DNA of 57,401 bases from a bacterium (GTDB taxonomy: Bacteria; Bacillota_I; Bacilli_A; RF39; UBA660). A program made the translations under genes and the position numbers. The first letter of the stretch is position 1. Each line of letters begins with the position of its first letter. A model generated the notes under the pieces. The model was not told the DNA's origin. It saw nothing but the letters and a program-made list of their open reading frames with translations, and did not search any database. Of this stretch, positions 1 through 7,338 are shown piece after piece. The stretch is from positions 1-57,401 of the forward strand of contig SFSZ01000013.1 in the NCBI GenBank assembly GCA_004563275.1, in the 5' to 3' direction.

Positions 1-25
1 TTAAGAAAAAGAGAAAAACTTACAC

Positions 26-53
26 AAAAAGAGAAAAATAATTTTCTCTTTTT
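26..53. terminator. Intrinsic terminator hairpin at window start
   Basis: A 12-bp perfect stem (AAAAAGAGAAAA at 26-37 against TTTTCTCTTTTT at 42-53) with a 4-base loop. A- and U-rich flanks would let it work in both directions. It lies downstream of the minus-strand gene ending at 112. It may also end whatever plus-strand gene lies before the window. Confidence 0.6.
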
Positions 54-87
54 AATATACTGCTTTTTTATTTGTATCTCCTAAACA

Positions 88-101
88 GGGTTCACATCAT
101 T
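88..101. repeat. Possible remnant IS end (terminal repeat-like)
   Basis: GGGTTCACATCATT matches 13 of 14 bases of the right end of the IS at 6165-7341 (GGGTTCACTTCATT, 7330-7343). As in that IS, a terminator hairpin sits just inside. It may be the right end of a related element whose body lies before position 1. The match is short, so chance is possible. Confidence 0.3.
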
Positions 102-111
102 TCGTAGTTTT

Positions 112-852
112 TTATTTTAATATTAAATAACTAATTATAAACACACTTATATTATTTAGTAGATTAACCGTATCATTCGTCATCCATTTATAACCTTTTA
201 TAAGCTTAGTATTCTTTTTACAATGTATATCTACTTCAACTTGTTCATGGCAAACTTTACATTCATATTTAGCTTGGAAAAAAGCTCCTAAAATACTATC
301 AATGTATGTTCCAACAAATGCCATAAGTATAATAAATAAATACATCTTAACATTATAAGAAACATAATAATAGACAAGTCCTACAATAATACCACCTAAA
401 ATTGAAGCATTTATTCCTAAAAAACTAATAGCTCCACTTTCTCCTTTTTTCATTTTTTTAAAATTTAAAGGATTAACAGGTTTCTTTGTAGATAAACTAC
501 CTAAAGAAGATGCTAAGGTATCTGCTAAACTAGTTCCAATAACGGCATAATATGTTACATAAAAAACATCTTGTTTAGTAACATAAAATAATACTATAGC
601 AACAAAAGAAGTTAAAATATTACTTATCATTTGGTAGGCATTTCTTTTTTCATCTTTTTCACCCTTTTTTAACTTATCACTTAACAAAGTTAATACAAAA
701 GTTAATGCTAAAGTAAAAAACGGAAATAAGCCACCACAATAAGCTATCACTACACCCATTACCCAGGCACATAACACAGCTAGATTTGTAAGCTTCTTTT
801 TATATAAAGCATATAAAGCAAAAATAGACGGTAACAATACAGCTAAATACAT
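112..852 (-). CDS. DUF92 membrane protein, VTE6-like prenyl-phosphate kinase family
   Basis: A 246-residue polytopic membrane protein. It has the DUF92 (TMEM19) pattern: a GTSLADTLASSLG stretch around residues 106-118, a KKGESGAISFLG stretch near 135-146, and about six hydrophobic segments. A C-terminal loop holds a KCVCxx-like pair (KYECKVC). The family includes plant and cyanobacterial VTE6, which phosphorylates phytyl phosphate to the diphosphate. The start follows a GGGAG Shine-Dalgarno site by 8 nt and abuts the stop of the upstream VTE5-like gene. That pairing with a polyprenol-kinase relative supports a role in turning isoprenoid alcohols into diphosphates at the membrane. The family call is fairly firm; the substrate is inferred. 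Confidence 0.7.
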   Translation of the reverse strand: MYLAVLLPSIFALYALYKKKLTNLAVLCAWVMGVVIAYCGGLFPFFTLALTFVLTLLSDKLKKGEKDEKRNAYQMISNILTSFVAIVLFYVTKQDVFYVTYYAVIGTSLADTLASSLGSLSTKKPVNPLNFKKMKKGESGAISFLGINASILGGIIVGLVYYYVSYNVKMYLFIILMAFVGTYIDSILGAFFQAKYECKVCHEQVEVDIHCKKNTKLIKGYKWMTNDTVNLLNNISVFIISYLILK

Positions 853-1497
853 CTACAACACTCCCATTAAATATACAACAATAGATACTCCTAAAGGTAT
901 ATATAAATTATCTAACCCCTTAGTTCCAATTAATTCGAGTAATGTACTTATAATTGCAACAATTACATATTGATATAATTTAAAACTAATATCAAATACT
1001 AAATCAAATGTTAACATAACAAGTATTGACACTACAAATACAGTTAATGACCCAGAAATAGTTTTATCATTTATTAACTCTTTACTTTTAATTTTCTTAG
1101 CAACTAATGGAGCCAATCCATCACCAAAAGCCATTATAAATAATCCTATTCCAAAAGGTAAATAAAATTTTGGTTCAAAATAAGTAACAATACACATAAT
1201 AAGAACACTAACAGGATATAATACCGTTCCTATCGAATTATCATCATTTTCCATCCCTTTAAACAAGTTCTTCTTATAAGAAATACAATTAACAATAATA
1301 AACGTTATAGGCGGAATTATTATATGTATTGTATTCTTAAAATAAACATATAAAATAATCCAACAAAAAGACACACATATATGTATAATCTTTCTTGTAA
1401 TCGTTTCTGAAACATTAAATTTTTTATGTAAAATATCTGTTATTAATAATAACAAAATTAAATATAAATATGTAAATAAATAACCTTTAACTATCAT
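853..1497 (-). CDS. Phytol/dolichol kinase-like (VTE5 family) membrane protein
   Basis: About 214 residues with six or seven transmembrane segments. The conserved parts of the phytol kinase/dolichol kinase/CDP-diglyceride synthetase superfamily are visible: RKIIHI near the N terminus, MENDDNSIGTVLYP in the middle, then FGDGLAPLVAKK and DKTISGSL, the usual nucleotide-binding segments. I start it at ATG 1497, which makes a 4-bp ATGA overlap with the transporter gene upstream. An in-frame start at 1566 would lie deep inside that gene. It probably makes a prenyl monophosphate from a prenol (using CTP in characterised relatives), with the DUF92 protein downstream as second kinase. The substrate cannot be read from sequence. 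Confidence 0.65.
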   Translation of the reverse strand: MIVKGYLFTYLYLILLLLITDILHKKFNVSETITRKIIHICVSFCWIILYVYFKNTIHIIIPPITFIIVNCISYKKNLFKGMENDDNSIGTVLYPVSVLIMCIVTYFEPKFYLPFGIGLFIMAFGDGLAPLVAKKIKSKELINDKTISGSLTVFVVSILVMLTFDLVFDISFKLYQYVIVAIISTLLELIGTKGLDNLYIPLGVSIVVYLMGVL

Positions 1498-3026
1498 AAT
1501 CCCGGATATGCCCCAACACCAAGAGGTAAAGCAATTAAATAGAAAGCTAAAATAATTACTATCCACATAATAGTTATAAATCCACTATATGGCATTAAAT
1601 ATTTAATATTACCAAATAAACCCTCTTGATCATCAGTACTATACAATTCCATAAATGCAATATAAATTACAAAATATGCCATTACTGGAGTTAATGCATA
1701 ACTACAACATTCACCAGCTCTAAAAATAACAGTAGCAAACTCAGGAGATAATCCTGCATTCATAAATACTGGAACAGCAGATGCACTTAATATAGCCCAC
1801 TTACTTATACTACTTGGCAAAACTAATGTTGATAAAGCACTAACTATAAACAATAATAAAATTAAAGGTAGGCCAGTAAATTCACTTGCACTAATAACAC
1901 TAGCTAAACTAGCAGTAACTAAAGTACCTATATTAGACTTCTTAAATATAAAGATAAATGAAGAAGCAAAGAATATTAATACTAATACTTTACCAATTTT
2001 ATCTAAAGAATAACTTAAAGATTCCCAAACTTCTTTACCACTCTTAAAGTTCTTAGATCCAAATCCATAAGTTAAACCTAATATAAAGAATAACAATGTA
2101 ACAACAAATACAAATCCTTGATTAAAGAAAGAATTATAACCAAATAACTTATCTATATATAAAGTTTGACTATAATCTAATAGATTACCACCTAAAGGTG
2201 CATTAGGAATAATATTATATATAAATATTAATAAATATATAATACCTGCTCCTAAAGAAAGAATTAAACCTCTTTTTTCTCTTTTAGTTAAATAATCTTC
2301 TTTCTCATCCATTAATTCATAATGTCCTAATCTAGGAACAATTATTCTTTCAGTTACATCAGATACAATTAACGCAGCTACAACAGCAGCAATTAACATA
2401 ATTAATACATAAGCAAATACACTTATACTATAATTACTTGTAAAAATACTAGCAGCTAACGTTGTATATGATAACAAACTAGAATCAATACTATTCATAA
2501 ATATATTAATTCCAATACCACATGACATTGAAGCAAAAGCACAAATAATACCCGCTTTTGGATGTCTCTTACCATATTTAAATAATAAAGCAGCTGTTGG
2601 AATTAATACAATATAACTTAAATCACCAACAATAGAAGCTAAAACACATATTAAAGATAATATAAATGTTACAACTCTTTTATTAGCATTTTTAGTTAAT
2701 ATATAAAATAAAGAATCTAAAAAACCACTCTTATCCATTATTCCAAAACCTATTAAAATAATAATAAGCATAGATAACGGTGTAAAAGAAGCAAAATTAG
2801 AAACTGCATTACTAAAAATATATTTTAATCCACTTAAACTAAATAAATTCTCAACAAAAACAAATTGTCTAACATAAGAACCATTAGTTGAAATAGTATT
2901 ATAAGAAGCACTAACATTAAATAAAGTTAAAATACCACTAGTTATAATAGTCAGTAAAATTAAAATACAAAAAGTCATTATAGGATGTAATACAATTTTT
3001 TCTCTTACTCTTCTAATCCTTTTCAT
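1494..3026 (-). CDS. AbgT family transporter
   Basis: A 510-residue inner-membrane protein with a basic N terminus (MKRIRRVREK) and about eleven to thirteen hydrophobic helices. It carries the AbgT/MtrF-type signatures: HPIMTFCILILL at the start, LGFG-like IIILIGFGIMDKSG, SIVGDLSYIVLIPTAA, and a late PSSISKWAILSASAVPVF segment. Family members were described as p-aminobenzoyl-glutamate importers (E. coli AbgT) or sulfonamide/antimetabolite exporters (MtrF, YdaH). Which applies here is unknown. The length is usual. It overlaps the DUF951 gene by 14 bp upstream and the kinase gene by 4 bp downstream, so it is translationally coupled within the operon running from parA to the DUF92 gene. Confidence 0.85.
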   Translation of the reverse strand: MKRIRRVREKIVLHPIMTFCILILLTIITSGILTLFNVSASYNTISTNGSYVRQFVFVENLFSLSGLKYIFSNAVSNFASFTPLSMLIIILIGFGIMDKSGFLDSLFYILTKNANKRVVTFILSLICVLASIVGDLSYIVLIPTAALLFKYGKRHPKAGIICAFASMSCGIGINIFMNSIDSSLLSYTTLAASIFTSNYSISVFAYVLIMLIAAVVAALIVSDVTERIIVPRLGHYELMDEKEDYLTKREKRGLILSLGAGIIYLLIFIYNIIPNAPLGGNLLDYSQTLYIDKLFGYNSFFNQGFVFVVTLLFFILGLTYGFGSKNFKSGKEVWESLSYSLDKIGKVLVLIFFASSFIFIFKKSNIGTLVTASLASVISASEFTGLPLILLLFIVSALSTLVLPSSISKWAILSASAVPVFMNAGLSPEFATVIFRAGECCSYALTPVMAYFVIYIAFMELYSTDDQEGLFGNIKYLMPYSGFITIMWIVIILAFYLIALPLGVGAYPGL

Positions 3027-3204
3027 TAATAATTCTCCTTAATTTTTTTTCAAACTCTAATCTATCCATCATAATTTCTCTATTACAATTAATACATTTA
3101 AGTTTAATATCAACGCCAACCCTAGTAATTACCCATTCATTAGTTCCACATGCATGAGGTTTCTTCATAACAACTTTAGTTCCTAAATTATATATCTTTT
3201 CCAT
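3013..3204 (-). CDS. DUF951 small protein
   Basis: 63 residues matching the DUF951 family: DLGTKV-like N terminus, KKPHACGTNEWVITR, then DIKLKCINCNREIMMDR. The conserved CG and CxxC cysteines could bind zinc. The biochemical role is unknown. In many Bacillota this gene (yyzM in Bacillus subtilis) sits with soj-spo0J near the replication origin. Here it lies between the MscS gene, which it overlaps by 17 bp, and the AbgT gene, consistent with that synteny. Confidence 0.85.
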   Translation of the reverse strand: MEKIYNLGTKVVMKKPHACGTNEWVITRVGVDIKLKCINCNREIMMDRLEFEKKLRRIINEKD

Positions 3205-4006
3205 TATGCACCTCTAATTGATTATAAGGAATCTTAATATCATTATTATCATAAGCTTCTTTAACAATACCAAGTACTGCTCTTTTCACAGCAAATTGTT
3301 TTCCTTGACTACATTTAACTTGAATTAAATAATTAACACTTGAATCAGCTAATTGATCAATCCCTAAATATTTACATTCAGAAGGAACAACATCATCAAG
3401 TTTTTTAACTTTATCAAGTGCTCCAACTAACACCTTTTCTACATCTTTTTCATTACATTCATAAGCTGTAGGTATTTGTAAATACATAGTAACCTTCTTT
3501 TGACTTAAATTAATAATCTTATCAATATTACGATTAGCTACAATTAAAGTTTCCCCATTGGCATTAATAATCTTTGTACTTTTTAAACCAAACTCAGAAA
3601 CAGTACCAGTAAAACTATTAAAAGTTACTAAATCACCTACAACATAATAATTATCCATAATGATATTAATACCACCAATTATATCTTTTAAAGCATCTTG
3701 AAGTGCTAAACCAATAACAACTCCTACAACACCTAAACCAGCAATAATTGAAGTAGTATCAACCCCATAAATATTTAAAATAATTAATAAACCTAAAATA
3801 AGCATTACATATTTAATAATATTTTTAAAAAGAATAATAATAGTTCTTCTCTTTTTCTTATCGTATTCAGTCTTACCAACAATAACCGCTTTATCAAGTA
3901 ATCCAATAATAAAATTATATAGAATAATACAGCCAGCAACAGTTATTATTGGTCCATAAAATTTAACAGATTTAATAAAGAAAATAATCTTATCTAAAGC
4001 CTCCAT
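3188..4006 (-). CDS. MscS-family small-conductance mechanosensitive channel
   Basis: 272 residues. There is an N-terminal membrane segment, then paired hydrophobic helices, then the pore-lining helix rich in Gly/Ala/Val (SIIAGLGVVGVVIGLALQ, about residues 87-104). The MscS beta domain follows: YYVVGDLVTFNSFTGTVSEFGLKSTKI and NGETLIVANRNI. It would open under membrane tension and release solutes during hypo-osmotic shock. It overlaps parB by one base at 4006 and DUF951 by 17 bp. The short YkuT-like form fits Bacillota relatives. Confidence 0.88.
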   Translation of the reverse strand: MEALDKIIFFIKSVKFYGPIITVAGCIILYNFIIGLLDKAVIVGKTEYDKKKRRTIIILFKNIIKYVMLILGLLIILNIYGVDTTSIIAGLGVVGVVIGLALQDALKDIIGGINIIMDNYYVVGDLVTFNSFTGTVSEFGLKSTKIINANGETLIVANRNIDKIINLSQKKVTMYLQIPTAYECNEKDVEKVLVGALDKVKKLDDVVPSECKYLGIDQLADSSVNYLIQVKCSQGKQFAVKRAVLGIVKEAYDNNDIKIPYNQLEVHNGKDI

Positions 4007-4902
4007 TATTCCTCATCCAATTCTATATTTAAAACTTCGAATATTCTAGCTAAATCGCCATCACTATCAAAAGGTATTATAACCTTATCTTTCATAACTT
4101 GAGCCTTACATCCTAGTTTATCTCTTAAAATATTTTCATAAGCATTATATTTTAAAGGTCTAATTTTAACTGTTCTATTAATAGGTTTCTTTTTAACAAT
4201 CGTTTCTTCTCTGCATAAATTTTCTAGTTCTCTAACAGATAAATCTTCTCTAATTACTCTATTAGCTAAAGCATTAATTAATTCTTCATCATCTAACTTA
4301 GATAATACTCTAGCATGAGAAGCACTTAACTCTTTACTAGTAATCTTATCTCTAACACTCTTAGGTAAATTTAATAAACCTAAAAGATTAGTAATATAAC
4401 TTCTACTTTTACCAAACTTAACAGCCATTTCTTCTTGAGTTAAACCAGTAGAATTAATATACTTTTGAAATCCTTCAGCTAATTCAATTGGTGATAAATC
4501 TTCTCTTTGAATATTTTCTAAAATAGCAATATCCATCATTTCTTGATCACTAAAATCTTTTACAATAGCAGGAATAGTTTCCTTACCTGCAATCTTAGAA
4601 GCCTTAGTTCTTCTTTCACCAGCAACTAATTCATAACCATGAATACTCTTTTTAACAATAATTGGTTCAAGTACCCCATGTTGCTTTATAGATTCAGCTA
4701 ATTCTTGTAAAGCAAGCGGATCAAAATGAACCCTTGGTTGATATGGATTACTTCTAATCTCACTAATTGGAATTTCCATAATATCTCCATGAGGAGTATT
4801 ATCAACTATTTCTTGTTCAAAAGTTTCAAAATTTAATTGTTCACTATTAAATAATTGTTCTAAACCCTTTCCTAATGCTTTTCTTTTGTTATTCGTTTCC
4901 AT
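4006..4902 (-). CDS. parB: Chromosome-partitioning protein ParB/Spo0J family
   Basis: 298 residues. The N-terminal peptide RKALGKGLEQLF matches the ParA-stimulating region. The ParB nuclease/CTPase-like domain shows IPISEIRSNPYQPR and the box LVAGERRTKASK. A helix-turn-helix follows (MAVKFGKSRSYITNLLGLL) and a C-terminal dimerisation segment. It binds parS, clamps on DNA and works with ParA in origin segregation. It overlaps parA by 14 bp, the standard soj-spo0J arrangement. By eye I found no canonical parS site (TGTTTCACGTGAAACA) in the window. A Noc paralogue is possible but less likely next to parA. Confidence 0.92.
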   Translation of the reverse strand: METNNKRKALGKGLEQLFNSEQLNFETFEQEIVDNTPHGDIMEIPISEIRSNPYQPRVHFDPLALQELAESIKQHGVLEPIIVKKSIHGYELVAGERRTKASKIAGKETIPAIVKDFSDQEMMDIAILENIQREDLSPIELAEGFQKYINSTGLTQEEMAVKFGKSRSYITNLLGLLNLPKSVRDKITSKELSASHARVLSKLDDEELINALANRVIREDLSVRELENLCREETIVKKKPINRTVKIRPLKYNAYENILRDKLGCKAQVMKDKVIIPFDSDGDLARIFEVLNIELDEE

Positions 4903-5677
4903 CTCTATCTATAACCTCCTTGGCTAGATTCATATAAGCCTCAGCTGCACGACTTGTTGGATCATATTCATTTATAGGTTCACCATGACTTGGTGCTTCT
5001 ACTAATCTTATTAATCTAGGAATAATAGTATTAAATACTTTATCCTTAAAGAACTTTCTTACTTCTTCAACAACTTCTAACCCTAGATTAGTTCTTGAAT
5101 CTAATAAAGTTAATAAAACTCCTTCTATCTTTAAATTAGGATTTAATCTAGTTTGAGTCATAATTATAGTATTTAATAATTGAGTAATACCTTCTAAAGC
5201 AAAGAATTCACATTGTACTGGAATTATAACAGAATCACTAGCAACTAAAGCATTAGTAGTTAATAATCCTAAAGAAGGAGGACAATCTATAATAATAAAG
5301 TCATAATTATCCTTAATAGGTTCAAGTGCATTTCTTAATTGTTCATTTTTCTTAAAAGCAGCATTTTGATAACCTTTTTCTAATAATTCAATATCTAATC
5401 CAGCTAAGTTAATAGTTGCTGGAATAATAGATAATAAAGTAAAACCAGTTTTAACAATAGCTTTTTTAGCTTCAACTGTTCCATTTAAAACATCATAAAT
5501 ACTATACTTAATATTACCCTTATTAACACCTAATCCTGTAGTACAATTACCCTGAGGATCTAAGTCTACTAATAAAGATTTTTTACCTAATTTACCTAAA
5601 GAAGCAGCTAGATTAATACTAGTTGTTGTTTTACCAACTCCACCCTTTTGATTTACTAAAGAAATTACTTTTGTCAT
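4889..5677 (-). CDS. parA: ParA/Soj chromosome-partitioning ATPase
   Basis: 262 residues from ATG 5677. A GTG nine bases earlier is in frame, but relatives begin at M-x-KVI. The deviant Walker A box is KGGVGKTT (residues 11-18) with the signature lysine. DLDPQGN and FIIIDCPPSLGLLT follow as the Walker A' and B regions. It binds ATP, dimerises on nucleoid DNA and is driven by ParB. It is the first gene of the minus-strand operon. The upstream intergenic region carries an inverted repeat at 5727-5776. Confidence 0.93.
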   Translation of the reverse strand: MTKVISLVNQKGGVGKTTTSINLAASLGKLGKKSLLVDLDPQGNCTTGLGVNKGNIKYSIYDVLNGTVEAKKAIVKTGFTLLSIIPATINLAGLDIELLEKGYQNAAFKKNEQLRNALEPIKDNYDFIIIDCPPSLGLLTTNALVASDSVIIPVQCEFFALEGITQLLNTIIMTQTRLNPNLKIEGVLLTLLDSRTNLGLEVVEEVRKFFKDKVFNTIIPRLIRLVEAPSHGEPINEYDPTSRAAEAYMNLAKEVIDRDGNE

Positions 5678-5726
5678 TTTAACCACTGCTTTCTACTACT
5701 AAATATTTTATCATATATAAATATAA

Positions 5727-5776
5727 TTGTCTAAAAAAAAGTATTTTCAATTCTACCTTATTTACTATTTAGACAA
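5727..5776. promoter_or_regulatory. Inverted repeat between parA and a divergent gene
   Basis: Perfect 9-bp arms TTGTCTAAA (5727-5735) and TTTAGACAA (5768-5776) are separated by 32 bases in the divergent promoter region. The arrangement could be a regulator site or an unusual ParB-related site. No binding protein can be named. Confidence 0.35.
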
Positions 5777-5835
5777 ACATAATTTTATCACAAAAAGAAT
5801 CATTATAAAATAAAAATAGCCATTACTCAAAATTA

Positions 5836-5844
5836 TGATATAAT
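5836..5844 (+). promoter_or_regulatory. Extended -10 promoter for the 94-aa gene
   Basis: TGATATAAT, a perfect TGnTATAAT extended -10. It lies 21 bases before the ATG at 5866, so the leader would be about 15 nt, just enough to hold the AAGGAGAGG ribosome site. No clear -35 box is visible. Confidence 0.6.
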
Positions 5845-5865
5845 AAACTTAGTAAGGAGAGGTTT

Positions 5866-6150
5866 ATGAAAAAGAATAGTTTACTAAAAAAAGAATACGT
5901 AAGTGAAAAAAGTGGAAAAGAAATAGTGTTAGTATCATTATTTAAAACCCTATGTATATGCATTGTAATTTTATTATTACTTAATCCCAATGTAATGAAT
6001 TTTGTTAGAGAAAATATCTATGATCAGATAGATATGGAAGAAAATAAATTCTGGATTACAACATCACTAATATCTATTCCATTTATTTTAATAATAGGCA
6101 CTTGTATTGGTTTTATCAAATTAAATATCAGTTCATTAAAAAGCAAATAA
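5866..6150 (+). CDS. Unknown two-helix membrane protein
   Basis: 94 residues, not recognised. A charged N terminus (about 22 residues) precedes two hydrophobic helices (about 24-45 and 66-88), joined by an acidic loop, with a short basic tail. AAGGAGAGG lies 4 bases before the ATG, an excellent ribosome site, and a TGATATAAT promoter is just upstream. Its 3' end faced ftsH across one shared terminator hairpin, which the insertion element at 6165-7341 has split, so its own termination may be impaired. Confidence 0.7.
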   Translation: MKKNSLLKKEYVSEKSGKEIVLVSLFKTLCICIVILLLLNPNVMNFVRENIYDQIDMEENKFWITTSLISIPFILIIGTCIGFIKLNISSLKSK

Positions 6151-6246
6151 AAAGATTCTTATTCTGAAGTGAACCCCATTTCGGACACTTTATAAAAAAG
6201 GAGTCTTAATATAAAATACTATCTCTAGAAAGGAGGTAGTATTTTT

Positions 6247-6540
6247 ATGGCAAAAAAAGGACAAGTATTTAAGAATTATACTAATGAAGAAAGAATGAAA
6301 ATTGTAAATGAATATTTAAACAATGAAACAACTCCAACTATGCTTTCAAAAAAATATAAAATATCAGTTAAAACTATTTGGAATTGGATTACAAAATATA
6401 AAACGAAAGGATATAATCTTTTAGATAATCGTCCAAAATTTAGTGGAAATAAAAAAGAGGGAAATATTGATTATAAAGAACGATATGAAATATTAAAAAA
6501 ATACCAAGCCTTCCTAAAGGCACAACGAGAGAAAAAGTAA
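6247..6540 (+). CDS. IS150-type OrfA helix-turn-helix protein
   Basis: 97 residues with the IS150 OrfA layout: a basic N terminus, a helix-turn-helix around TPTMLSKKYKISVKTIWNWI (residues 31-50), then a coiled-coil-like end with the usual LKKYQAFLKAQREKK. It would bind the IS ends. A very strong site (AAAGGAGGTAG) precedes the ATG. In intact relatives a -1 shift on an A-run near the end fuses it to OrfB. Here the run is GAAAAAG at 6531-6537, and the -1 frame continues as KVTFINLYINKYKLSK, the normal OrfB beginning. Confidence 0.85.
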   Translation: MAKKGQVFKNYTNEERMKIVNEYLNNETTPTMLSKKYKISVKTIWNWITKYKTKGYNLLDNRPKFSGNKKEGNIDYKERYEILKKYQAFLKAQREKK

Positions 6541-7296
6541 CATTTATTAATTTATATATTAATAAATATAAACTTTCAAAATGCTGATGATCCGGATTAT
6601 TTGGATTATACAATGATTAAAAAGGTATTTGATGATTCCAAAGGTACATATGGATATCGAAGGATAACTGAAGGCTTAAAGATTGAATATGGTGTAATAT
6701 ACAATCACAAGAAAGTTGCTAGAATAATGCGTAAATACAATTTAAAACCAGAATATATAAGAAGAATTAGACCAAATTTTAGATATAAAAGATTTGAAGA
6801 AAATGTAAGACCTAATTTATTAAAAAGAAATTTCAAAACTGATGCTTTAAATAAAATTTGGGACACAGATATTACTTATTTAATATTTAAAGGTAAAAGA
6901 TTATATTTATCCACAATCATTGACTTATATGATAGACATGTAGTTTCTTATAAAATATCTAAATTTAATAATAATCAATTAGTAATTGATACATTAAATG
7001 AAGCTATTGCAAAAGAAAAAGATGTACATGGACTAATCATTCACAGTGATCAAGGATTCCAATATACATCTTTTGAATACAAAGCTATTTGTGAATCAAA
7101 TGGGATAACTATTTCAATGGCCCGAAAAGGAACTCCCATTGACGATGCGCCAATCGAATCTTGGCATGCATTACTCAAAAAAGAAACTTTGTATAACAAT
7201 AATATCACATCTTTACAAGAATACCAAAAACTTGTAGAAGAATGGATATTATTTTACAACACAAAAAGAATAAAATCAAAAAACTCAAGAAATTAA
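6534..7296 (+). pseudogene. IS150-type OrfB transposase, internally deleted and C-truncated
   Basis: The OrfB beginning (KVTFINLYINKYKLSK) reads in the frame of 6534 and hits a stop at 6585. The rest continues in another frame from about 6580 (ADDPDYLDYTMIKKVF). The PRSTYYY-type segment normal between these parts is missing, so a deletion of length not divisible by three is likely. The catalytic triad survives: Asp in WDTDITYL, Asp in HSDQGFQYTS, and Glu in APIESWHALLKKE, with 35 residues between the last two. The C terminus lacks the usual MSPVEYR segment after FYNTKRIK. An independent start at TTG 6601 is possible but gives no full transposase. Confidence 0.75.
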
Positions 7297-7310
7297 TCTT
7301 GAGTCCTTTT
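7283..7310 (+). terminator. Terminator inside the IS
   Basis: ACTCAAGA (7283-7290) pairs with TCTTGAGT (7297-7304) over a 6-base loop, followed by a CCTTTTT run. It ends transposase transcription before the right inverted repeat. Confidence 0.7.
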
Positions 7311-7338
7311 TATTGCTGTGAACTATTTGGGGTTCACT

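Noticed and set aside
1498..1566. N-terminal extension of the VTE5-like gene
   Set aside because: It would lie within the transporter gene; the ATGA overlap at 1497 is the more natural start.
4006..5865. parS site near parAB
   Set aside because: I looked for TGTTTCACGTGAAACA-like sequence and saw none; the inverted repeat at 5727-5776 differs in sequence and spacing.
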